Source of the DNA: Ephemerocybe angulata
Taxonomy: Eukaryota; Basidiomycota; Agaricomycetes; Agaricales; Psathyrellaceae
NCBI GenBank assembly: GCA_013368325.1
Contig: JAACJK010000009.1
Span: 471,718-535,717 of the forward strand
Reading direction: 5' to 3'
Length of the DNA stretch: 64,000 bases
Both the position numbers and the translations under genes were made by a program. Below are positions 52,671 to 62,937 of this stretch, piece after piece. The notes under the pieces are model-generated. The model did no database searches. It was not told the DNA's origin and saw nothing but the letters and a program-made list of their open reading frames with translations. Within the stretch, counting starts at the first letter, position 1. Each line of letters begins with the position of its first letter.

Positions 52671-53373
52671 CTCCACAACATCGAATCCAACCAACTTTTT
52701 AAGAAAGCGCTGCCGGAGGTGGCAGCTCGCGAGATGGTTAGGTTTTCGACCCTGAGACCTATCAAGCGTCGGAGTCCTTGATATCGGCTGGGATGCAGGT
52801 CAACCGATGGACGTTGACACCACTTAGATGCAACCCCCGCTAATCGAGTTTCGCGGTTCTCCACCAATGGTACGGTGTCTTATCTGTGCGAGACCGTGGT
52901 AGTTTCCCTCATAGTTTAACAAGCCCATCCGTGACGGCAAATGGAATGTTGTTGGGAAGAAGCTCTGCAGGACGACCGAAGGATGCCATTGGGGCGTGAT
53001 CAATCTTGCACCAACGAAGTTACACTCACAGCAAATCCAACAACATTGCATGGCCTTCCAAAAGTGTGCAACTGACCTAGGTAGGTAGCCATCGGGCTCC
53101 GTCGATTCTCAGCGCGAAGCCGATGTCTCTACAACCAACGGAGGGTGCGTCCTCAATCCTCCCATCAGCAATGCTTCTGCTGACATTGGACACTCCAGTT
53201 TCTCATTTGTACCTCCTCCCCAATCGAACATCAGCCCTTCTATGCCTCTGGAGACATAGGTCCCTGAGTATTGAGCTTGCGTTCGTTCACCTCCGTGGAT
53301 CGTCAGATCACTGCTTCTGTAAACATAACTACTGGCCTCACAAATTGATAGGGCAGTTAAGCCACCATAAATG

Positions 53374-56300
53374 CTAGTCTATTTTCAAGATCTTCAGCCT
53401 ATTCCATACAGAAAGGAAGACCTTTGTATATATAATAGCCCTCTTCTGTCCCATATAGCTGACCGATTTTCGAATCCTCCTAAGTGCTCCATTGCCGCAT
53501 TCGGCCGCGCTCGAATTGATGTATTCGAGCTTGGTGTCCACATTCATATACTCGGATAGGAATGCTGCAGGGCTACATTTGCTGTGACCTGTGGCATGAA
53601 AGATGTCAATGGCAAAGAGGGTATTTGCAAAAAACATAGGCTCGCGCAGCAAGCAGTAGGGACCCAAGGCGCATGCAAAGTCGTAGATGACGATTTTGGG
53701 AGCTGTCGGCCATCGAGTCACCATTGCTGAGAAGACATCGTCACGACCTTCGGCTTTGGGGATACAATGGAACCCGTAACAAATGCTGTGCGAACACCAG
53801 CATACCATGATACCCCCAGTTAATCGTCGTTCTCCATATTGAGAGTAATACTTCCCGCATCGATCCCCACGTTGCTGGCCTGATGCCTGTTCTTCTTGGT
53901 TCTCTTTCAGTGACGGATAAAGCGGGCGATGCCGTATTATGGGCATGCTATAAAAGCAACCAGTCTGTCGAAATTTAGTCAGTTAGAGGTGAATGGGGGC
54001 GAGGGCAAAAGAGGATGTACCGTTATCCAATCCAGATGATCATTCGGGAGGATATGTATGTTGGGCGGTGGCAGCGGCGGTTCAACGATCAGTGCTTTGA
54101 GAGTAGCACGCGCCTTCTTTTCAATCCAGGTCATCACTCCCAAGAGATCAGCAAGATCTACGTCGCTGTGATTTATAACCTTGTTCAGGGAAGGTATGGG
54201 CCTCAGCTTATAGGCCACGTTAACGTCTGGCTTCGCCACAAACTCCCTAAGCTTGAGCAGTGCCGTGTAGTTGACGAGTTGTAGCACAGATTCCTCGGCG
54301 GCGATCTATGTTGTCGTAAGCAGGGTCCACATGACCAGAGAATGGGCGTACCTGTCGGAACAAGTTCTTTATGACGGCAGGAGGTTTGTGCCCTGACCAA
54401 AAGGCTGCACGGCCGTAATGCATCGTATATAGCTGCGCTAAGGCGGGACATTCCTTTCTCATGTCTTCAGTCACCGAGTCCACCTTCTCCAAGTAGTCTT
54501 CCACTAACAAAGCCTGTCGACGTCGGAGGTTCTCATTTGGATTGGTGGCGGGAAGTGGTGTCGGTCCTGCGTCTTCGAGAGTGCCTTCTGTTGCACCAGT
54601 TGCTTCAGTAGAGACCGCCACAGTTGATAGCGAGATCGCCGCGGAGTTAGCCTGCGGTTTCATGGGAGATAGCGAAGGGGTGGATGTCTCGGGGATGGCC
54701 TGTGCCCGCTTCGACGGAGTGTCGGGGTTTGACGCAGTACCACCCTTCTTCGCCTTGGGTTTGGCTCGCGATTTCTTCGAAGGAGATTTTGCGCCATCAA
54801 CACCGCCTTCTTCTTCCCCATCCTCGATGCGGTCGGGATGCGTGGGCCGCTCCATCGTGGCTCGGAAACGCCGTCGTAATGTCGCCAGGGGCAAGAGTTG
54901 CTGCTTTGGTTTGTACTTTACGTTAGGGCGCCGAACGGAATCTGGCATCGTAAACGTTGGTGGGCGAAGTGAACCACTGAGATGCTTCCGGCCAAAGGCT
55001 AAGGTGATTCCATCCCAGATGACCGTCTCGGGTGATGGTCCGCAGACCGTACAGGACATGTCGTTGTCGAACTTCTGGAGGGAGACGTATGCGAACCATA
55101 CGGCGCGAAAGAGGTCGTCGCCCATGAACTCTTTTCCAGAAAGGAGATAGCGTCTTGACAATTGCGTATACCAGGCGGTAAAGGGCGTCTCTGAGGAGGT
55201 AAAGCAGCTGGTGTATTCGTCAAGTAGCTCGTGGGAGACAAGGGCAGAATTGTTGAAATTGAATATGCCATGTGCGCGCAGATCAGGGCCGATTCGCTTT
55301 CGCCGGACGGAAGGACAAACGGGGCAGACTTGAACCTCAATCTCGACGTCATGAACCGTTAGCAGGGTGTACAACTTGCAACGCTTCGTTTTTTTCAGCC
55401 CATCCCTATTGAAGAAGGTCCGCGTTGTTCCACAGTTGCAGGAGGAATCGGCTTGAAGAGGGAATGGGCCATCTGGGGGTGTCCGGGCAGGAGGGGGATC
55501 GGAATAGAGCTTGGGGTCGGACGGGATTCGCGCCCAGAACGGTGGATGTATTGGCAGATAGGATACTGTGGTACCGGGTCCGCGAGCTGAGGATAGATCA
55601 GCGTCATCCCACAAGATAGTTCAGATCACAGGAACTGACCAAGTTCGCCTATAGAGAGTGAGTCGAGGCTTGAGTCTACAAAGTCCTCCAAATCTTCGAT
55701 TTCATCTTCTGGGACGTCTGGGTACCGCTCTCTGGCCTTGTTTATATGATAGCATGATAGAAGTCCCGTGTCCTTGGAGCATTTCCAGGTCGATTCCGAA
55801 CGGGAAAGGATATTACTGACGATCGCTCGGCCTTTGAGCTCGGAGGACGACATCGACTGAACGGAGTACAAGCTTTCCAAACGATGGCGTCCTAGGATGC
55901 GGCGGGAGAAGAGCGTCGCTGCCGGGGGTGATGAGTCCATCGTTACAATGCTATTTCATTACTGAAGAGGTAAGTTAAGTAGCTTACCTGTCCTATCCTT
56001 ATCACCTGCAACATCCCTGTCCTCGGTTCCTTCGGCATTCTTCTCGAGAATGATACTCTCGACCTCATAGTCCTGAAAGTACCGCCTGTGCACACAGAGG
56101 TTGCGGTTAAGAGCTTTAGGGCAGGTGCACCCGGTGTCGAGCTGTCCTACATCGGAGGTTTGGAATCGCATATGATACCACGCATCCTTAGGTGGAGTCA
56201 ATGTCAAGTATTAAAGCAAACTAAATCAGATACGACACTTACCGTGGTCTGCCTCTTGTTAGAATCCCATCCCTGAACAACGAATAGAGAGGTATGAAGG

Positions 56301-56758
56301 TGGCTATACCCCGCGACATGTGAGGTTACGGCGTCAACATAGTCTTCGAAGTCGTCGTCTTCGCCGATCCACCCAAGGTCTGGATCAATTACTTCCGAGC
56401 CGACCCAAGAGCCGAAATCACCGTCGTCCGGCGCTTGGTCGGGCACAACGTCCGATATTGTCCCACCGTCCTCGATGCCACTGGCGCCCGTAGCTTGACT
56501 TGACGGCACCTCTTGTGTCCAAGCACCCTCATCATCCTCTTTGAAAGCCCCAGCGGTCTGCGATGATTGAGCAAGAACCTTCTTTACAACGCGCTTTCTA
56601 GGGCTCTTTGCCTCTTCGAAAATTCGCTGAGGTTTCGTTGGGGATGTCCAGTAAGAAGTTTCCGCCACGGCCTCCAGGAGCTCACTAGGGAACGAATGCT
56701 GAGCCTCATCGTCAAGGTCATCTTCATCTTTACGCCTTCGTTTCTTTCTCGTGGCCAT
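53374..56758 (-). CDS. KDZ-family transposase, SWIM-like/CxC4-6 class
   Basis: A second KDZ DDE transposase, of a different class from the one at 40.6 kb. Exons run from 56758 (MATRKKRRRKDEDDLDD) with introns near 56240-56186, 55990-55940, 55628-55590, 54345-54300 and about 54020-53950. Cysteine modules: LDTGCTCPKALNRNLCVHRR (C-x-C ... C-x-H, SWIM-like), then STWKCSKDTGLLSCYH, SSCNCGTTRTF, VQVCPVCPS and DNDMSCTVCGPSPE. The first catalytic Asp is probably in ETVIWDGITLAFGRKHL. The second is in KIVIYDFACALGPYC and the Glu in INSSAAECGNGAL. Typical family stretches are GKYYSQYGERRLTGGIMVCW, SICYGFHCIPKAEGRDDVF and RIRKSVSYMGQKRAI. A Ser/Pro/Lys-rich insert of about 120 residues follows the first Asp. 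No protease domain is attached. The frame looks intact, so it could be functional. Which of CxC4, 5 or 6 applies I cannot fix. Confidence 0.87.
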
Positions 56759-56827
56759 ATTGGTGAGCTAGAAAGCAATGCCTTGGGGTGGGGGTAAAAG
56801 TGTCGTGTGGTTTATGAGCCTTGTTTC

Positions 56828-57090
56828 CGATTCAGCGCTCAGCACCCATCGATCCAAATACATATTTGGGGCCTTAATCCGCTCCCATGCGAGGCACATG
56901 GGTCACCGGCTGGCTTAGGCAAGTTATTTGCAATTCGGCACCCATCGTCTCCAAGTGGGGGTCTTAATCCAGTCTCATCAAGGCGCATGGGCTCACCGTC
57001 GTGCTTTGGTCGTGCTTAGCGCGTCATTTCCAATTCAGCACCCGGCGCGGGCCTCAATCCAATCTTATCAAGGCGCATGGGCTCACATGG
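56828..57090. repeat. Three 100-bp tandem repeats upstream of the KDZ gene
   Basis: Units begin near 56830, 56931 and 57031 with CAATTCGGCACCC-like sequence and contain CTTAATCC and AGGCGCATGGGCTCAC. The last unit ends in a small GGGCTCACAT triplication. Confidence 0.88.
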
Positions 57091-57240
57091 GCTCACATGG
57101 GGAACGATGATACAAGGGAGAAGGCAGGAGTCATGTGGGATCGTTCCAGGGTCGTCTCATGGGCACCCGCTGTTTTCGCTCGAACCCCATCCCTCTCCAT
57201 ATAGCCTGGCACCGTTAGCCAACGACAACTCAACATCATC

Positions 57241-58971
57241 ATGGCTCCTTCCAAACGTCGACAACCAACCAAAGAGCCGAAGCCCGCCAAAAAGCTTCAC
57301 TGCCGTCGATGTGATGGTAGCCCACTCCTGACTGAGTGTGCTCACAGCCGCAAGGCTCAAGCAGGTGTACGTTTTGCATTCGCGTACGGGATATCTCTCT
57401 AAAGGCTATCAATAGCCTCCCCCCGCTGGTCAGAACCCAGTCATCGATCCAACACTCGCTGTCCAACAAGGTCCAGCACTCGCAGCTCAACAAGGTGCGC
57501 CCGTGCACATTAAATATCTCATCATCAATTTATACCTTCCCTCGTAGTGCCGATGTACCCTCAATTTCAATTTGGACAAAGTAAGTTAGAATTAGGTTGT
57601 TCTCGTTGTCCTTTGCTGATCCATCAAACCTCTCTCAGTGAACCCGTACGCCTTCAACTTCAACCCACCCTCAGCAACTCCTGCTGGAGTTCAGAGCTAC
57701 CCCCCTGGAACTCCAAGTGCTCCGGTGTATCAGTTCCCTCCCGGGTGTAAGTTGCTCTTCCTTCGCGAATCGCGGACGGCGTGCACATTCTAACATCCCA
57801 ATCAGATACCCCAATGTCGCACCCCTGGCTCTTCAACCCCGCCTCCTATGGGCTTGCGGGACCCGCGCCTCCGTCTGCTACTGCACCGCCTGCCGGAACT
57901 GACCAGTCTCCTTCAACCGTCGGTGGTGCGCCTCTGACGGCCCAGAGTAACGCCTACAACGTCGATCTCTCCCTTCTGGACGACGATATTCCAGCCCCCG
58001 TCCCTGCGACACAGGATATTACAGCCCCCGTCCTGCGACACAGGCTGGGCTCATGCCCTCCGCATGTGCTGTGCCAGAGCCCGCCGGCGCAGTCCCACTC
58101 CCGGATGGCGAACTTGAAACCTCTGATGTAACATCACAGCCCGCACCCTCTGTAACGACTAGTCCCACGCCTCTCGTTGACGACCATGTGGACTCTGTGT
58201 CCCAGCATGGGCAAAAGCGCCCCGCGAGGATTCGATGAACAGTTCCCCCGCACCCGCCTCCAAGAAACGGGCCTATGCATCCGGTGCGAAGCCAATCTTC
58301 GACTGGATTGAGGGAGTGGGTCGCGGTGCCCGGAACTGGCGTGCGTCCCCTTCTTTTTTTCTGTCGATCGTGCTGACCTGTTTCATCCCTGTCTTTAGGT
58401 TTGGCCCGTAAGCGCCCATTGCTCCCGGAAATTGTGGATAACGCCCGCGCGACGAAGTGTTATTCCGGTTGGGTCCATGACCTCATGTCCCGCGTTCGTA
58501 CCGTTCCTATCATTGCACCCCTAATTTCATGAGCTAATAAGGAACCTAGTGCGAGAGCATCTCCATTCGATCAGGTTGCTGGATGTATGTTGCCGTGCAG
58601 CATCCATCTGCTCGGACTCCCTTCACGCATTATTCGTCCCCAAAGCTCCGTGCTGAAGCTCCGGCTGCGCTCGCGTCCTTTCATAAGGATGTTAGCATGA
58701 CAATGACCAGTCTAGTCCGCGCTGACCGTAAGGCCAAGGTTGAATCTATCGTTGAGGCGTTGAGAACAAGGCTCGAGCGGAGGCCGCTGAAGCCAAGACA
58801 GCTGCCACGGAGCAAAAGCTGGCACTGGCGAACGAGAGGTTGGAGGAGCTGGAAAGAAGGCTGGAATCGTTGACTGTCATCACGGAGGAGACGAACTGTA
58901 CCCGCCCGAGGACGAGCCGGAGGAGGATGACGAAGAGGAGTTCTCTGAAACTGAAGAACCCCTGTAGCCAC
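57241..58971 (+). pseudogene. Frameshifted gene: zinc-ribbon-like N-terminus, Pro-rich middle, coiled-coil end
   Basis: Function unknown. The 5' part splices well: exon 57241-57367, then exons around 57412-57493, 57548-57580, 57639-57748 and 57807 onward, giving MAPSKRRQPTKEPKPAKK, a CRRC ... C set (LHCRRCDGSPLLTEC) and a Pro/Gln/Tyr-rich region. At about 58030 a 30-bp tandem repeat (GCCCCCGTCCCTGCGACACA) lacks one C in its second copy, which breaks the frame. The good frame resumes as QAGLMPSACAVPEP and stops at 58238. Coding signal continues in new frames: SSPAPASKKRAYASGAKPIF, KRPLLPEIVDNARATKCYSG, and a coiled coil with LALANERLEELERRLESL and an acidic end. At least three frame changes are not explained by introns. 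It is either a decayed gene or a site of sequencing errors. Confidence 0.5.
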
Positions 58972-59304
58972 CCTCCATTACCTCAATACCTTTTCCTGTC
59001 ACCATCGAATGATATCTTTTATCCTTTGCCCTTCATTCGATATTTGAGTTACTGTCTATAATCACATAAGTATCGTATTGATAAAGTCACGCTCGACGTC
59101 AGTTAATACCTTCCTGGTAGCTCGAACGGAGTTCAACAGAAAGAGAAGGAGTATAACATCCCTTGGATGTCAACTTGCATGCCATTCAATCTAACAAATG
59201 TGATCTCTGATAGTACAGGTCACCCTCGCTATACAATCATAAATTCGTCGTGCCACGGAACCTGGCCATGTCCTCCAAGTCCTGAATCATCTCCACAGCT
59301 TGGT

Positions 59305-60052
59305 CTATTTTGGCACCCAGCGCTTCGAGCTCACCAAGTTGAGCTGCTGCTCCCACCTCCAATGAGATATCTTGCTCATGGGCGTAACACCTTCTCGAAG
59401 CCGGATTAGGCGCGGCAAGACCAATACAAGGTCCTCGACCACACCACTCTCGATGTACCGAGCTGAAATATCCTCCAGGAACTCGCGAAGCGACCTATTT
59501 TCCAGCATGTCCTTGTAGGATGTGAGGAGAAATTTGGTATGCCCTTCCCAGATGTCCCTCGGAGGCCGGCGGCTAACCACTGCAGTGCTAAGAAACACAG
59601 TTCCTATGAGGTATGGAATGGCATTTGTCGCTCGTTTAACACACCTTAAATCACTCGCCGGTTTCGATTGTTTGCTACTACTGCCTTCATTCTTTGGGGC
59701 AGATTTCCTTCTAGAAATGTACACCCATTTTGAGAGCGCATCCATGTATACAATCAATGAAGTACGCACCGCTGATATGACCGATTGCTTTTCTGACGAT
59801 TGTCGTACTTGCGCTCCTCGTCAGATTTAACAACTTTTACTTTCTCATGCTTCGAAGGATCGTTACGCCTTTTGGCTGCATATTTCTGCTTCCTGGAAAT
59901 GGAGATGTTCTCCCGGAATCTGCAATAAAGTCAGTTGGACGGCGTAAGTGGTACAAGGATGCCGGGCCCTAACCGTTCATAGTACTTCCTGCTTCGTTCG
60001 CATGCAGCGGCCTTTTCTCCTCCTCCGTTTTATAGAGAACAGGGCGCCCCAT
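59305..60052 (-). pseudogene. Family D protein 2 with a frameshift in exon 1
   Basis: Paralog of 38965-39804. Exon 1 starts at 60052 (MGRPVLYKTEEEK), matching the M-x2-P-x2-Y-x-T-x-EE pattern. The conserved continuation, AAACERSRKYYER, lies in another frame: two extra bases in GAGAAAAGGCCG would explain it. A 54-bp intron (59973-59920) leads to FRENISISRKQKYAAKRRND, with the same phase as in copy 1. A second intron starts GTGCGTAC near 59787. The helical domain has LREFLEDISARYIESGVVED, similar to copy 1. If the start lies elsewhere the gene could still be active; otherwise it is a pseudogene. The end is uncertain because the C-terminal exon may continue past 59305. Confidence 0.5.
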
Positions 60053-60979
60053 TTCAGCTATACTAGAATTTACTATACCAGCTGTAGTGAGTGCGCAGTC
60101 TGGACGACCCGTACTCGAGTGGGGGTGGGGTGGCTTGATGGTTGTTGCTAAAGTCGAAACCGGTAAGGATTCACAGTTCCGCGTCTGACTTGCGCGTTTC
60201 GTCTCACGTTTACTCCACCATCAGACTGTTCATGCTCTCCAGGCTCGCTCAATACATTTAAAGTAAAAGTATGTACGTAGAATATAAATGAATAGCACAC
60301 AGTCATGCTATGAAAAATCTAGACATATATAAACATATATCATACTAAACCAAGTGACAAAGGAAGGGCGTCAAGTCGCACCTTGCCAGCTCGGATTTAG
60401 CAACAGTAGAATGAGGTACGCACCCTTTCACTGTCAGACACTGCTCGTTAAACTTCTTGCAGATCAATCTTACTGAACTGTAGAATACTGGCGGAAAATG
60501 AGTGCTCGTACGTCGCATATGAACGCACATTGTACTTCGCGCACAAGGGGCGCGCACTGGCTGCCTGATGTCCCTGCTGTCACAAAAGGAAGGTGTGAGC
60601 CTAGCTTTAGACTACCCTGCGAGTCTCACTGAATTTATAGTGGCGTGGAAGGTGTCAAGAGATGAAAGTACTTTGTACGTCGCTTCACGCACGTACTCAC
60701 TGCCTAATGTACTCGCTATCGCTAGAGGATGGCGCGAGGCTTACTGGAGAATTATCTGAGTATAGTTTTTGCTGGTCTAAATCACTGAGATACATAATAT
60801 CTTCGAAATCTACAAAGGGCTGTGTGTGATAGGGCGGGAACGTCAAGAGGCGCTCACAAATATCGCAGAGGCGCGCAACAAAGCTCCGTAACGGCATATG
60901 CCATGACGGATCACATCAACCTCCGGCGGAATCTGATCTATCATGCATTCTCCCCCGTGACCTTGCACACTCTTCATCG
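60053..60979. other. Intergenic DNA, nothing recognised
   Basis: AT-rich, no convincing coding frame, RNA or repeat. Confidence 0.5.
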
Positions 60980-62039
60980 ACACCACCATCGACAATACCA
61001 TGAGCAACCCCACATCAGCAGATGCATCCCAGGTTTGCCATCTCGAGAGCTCCTCTCCTCCCTGTGTAAGTCTTCCAAGTATCACAGCAGCTACTCCTAA
61101 TAATGCGAATAGTGCTGTAGGTCAGCGCAAAACGTAAAGCTCAGGGGGACCACGTAGGCCGCAGGCCCAAGAAGATGTCGGAGCAGTATAAGGAGTAAGT
61201 CACTGCACTGCGAGAAGGACTGTAGCCTGATTTTTCCCGCATCCTGTGTAGACTGTGGCTCGGGGGAAGGAGCTAAGGGATGCAGGCTTAGAGGAAGACT
61301 CGTATCATCAAGAGTCGTCAGGGAGACACACGCTTGGCCGTCGTTACGTGCCCATCGGTACGTTCCAGCTTATCCCTCGTTGGGTGATAGATCTTCGCCC
61401 AGGAGAGCAACACGTCTGCAGTAGCCAAGTGCGTATTCCCTTTTTTTCTCGATATATGTGCCTGCCTGATACGTTTCATGTTAGAGCCAGTCAAGCTGGA
61501 AGGTCTGGGAAGGGTCGCAGTACTTTATCTGCTGATGACGAGTACGTGTATCTACTGTTCGTTATTTACCACCACCTCATCACACTCCCCACACAGTCCT
61601 TTTGGTGTGGCGGTTTTGGAATAGATGGAAGGTCTGGGACTTCATCTGCTGTTGACGAGTACGTGTATCTACTGTTCGTTATTTACCACCACCTCATCAC
61701 ACTCCCCACCAGTCCTTTTGGTCTGGCGGCTTTTGGAATGATCCTGATTTAAATGACCCATTCCCAGAGGCATTAGATTCGTCAGAGGATGAGTATGATA
61801 GCGATGGCAGTAGTGAAACGGGGGTTAGCGTGCTGGACGGATCTCAAGCCAAGCGAACGAGGAGAGTGTCGGCCTGGAGGCCAAAATTAGCCGAAGACGA
61901 GCACGAGGCTGAGGCCATGAGTTTCAGGAGTAGATTAAGAATAGCATCGAGTTCCCATATACATACCGCGCACTCATGGACATGGTTTCGATGGGGGTTT
62001 TGGGGCCCAAATACCTGGGTTCTGGAACGGTGGCCTTGA
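60980..62039 (+). CDS. Poorly resolved plus-strand gene with basic and acidic segments
   Basis: Unrecognised and only partly resolved. Candidate exons give MSNPTSADASQ, then VSAKRKAQGDHVGRRPKKMS with EQYKE before a good donor (61194, GTAAGTCACT). Two near-identical exon-intron units follow at 61498-61735. A last exon of about 61717-62039 contains SFWSGGFWNDPDLNDPFPEA, then EDEYDSDGSSETGVSVLDG and VSAWRPKLAEDEHEAEAM. The acidic and Trp-rich end is real-looking, but I cannot connect every exon in frame. Start and order are tentative. Confidence 0.3.
61498..61745 (+). repeat. Tandem duplication that includes an intron
   Basis: GGAAGGTCTGGGA starts at 61498 and again at 61627. Both copies carry GACGAGTACGTGTATCTACT, an intron-like stretch with GT...CCCCAC(A)CAG ends, and CCTTTTGGT-TGGCGG. 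The first copy has about 10 extra bases near its start. Confidence 0.88.
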
Positions 62040-62414
62040 CCCCGAGAATCGCTCAATGCTCAGGGTTGGGCCTGGTTGGGCATATGATTTTTTTCAAGTC
62101 TGTTACCATATGATCTTTTTTATTTTTTAACCCCAAGCGCGGAGCAGTTGGCGCCCGTCCATAATGATACACAGGGATCAACTTCGCGAAGATCACTGAT
62201 GAGAATCTACACGGTCATGTGGTGGTAAAATGAACCGCGACGCGACGGCATCAGGCTGCCCTATCTGAATCATCTATGTCGAAGTGAAAGGCCAAGTTCA
62301 ACCCACTTGGATTCGTCTCATGCCACAAGGTACACAGCCAGTATATCTCTCTTCTATTTCCGTTGTACAGAGCATTAAAGGCCTACCACAGCGTTTTTAC
62401 CAGTCGATAGCAAG

Positions 62415-62636
62415 ATGGGTCGTATCAACCACAGCCATCGGACGCGCATACAATCGTCAAGATGTCTACTTAGCTTAAGATTGCATGCGTGTCGCGAGCA
62501 TGCATGTCTCCTCCGGGCTCCTGGTATCAGCTGGTATCAACGACCGCCATCGGACGCGCATCCATCGTCAAGATGTCTTGTTCGCCTCATGAATGGACGC
62601 GTGTTGCGCGCACTCGTGTCTCCTCCCTTCCATATG
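62415..62636. repeat. Direct repeat of about 100 bp, two copies
   Basis: CCATCGGACGCGCAT-CAATCGTCAAGATGTC occurs at about 62442 and 62549, with GTGTCTCCTCC-type ends. No gene seen in 62040-62937. Confidence 0.75.
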
Positions 62637-62937
62637 CTCTCATCGGCCGGCCGTGCCCTTGGACCTTTTCACGGATAGTAACGACCCCAAATGGACGTTC
62701 CTGCCCCATCTTTGTCTACACTCCCACTCAGACGTGAAACGACTCTCTGAAAGCATTGAATACCCAGAATGTCCGCTCAACCAACGTCCGCTCAAGGTGT
62801 GTGCTTTCGAGGTGTATTCAGGGTCCGATACTTACAGCGCGTACAGCTGTCATGGACGCTTCCTAGAGAGCAATCGGCTCCTCCCCTACTCTGAAAAATT
62901 GGTGTGTAGGGCACTCGCGACGACGCGCATGTAACTA

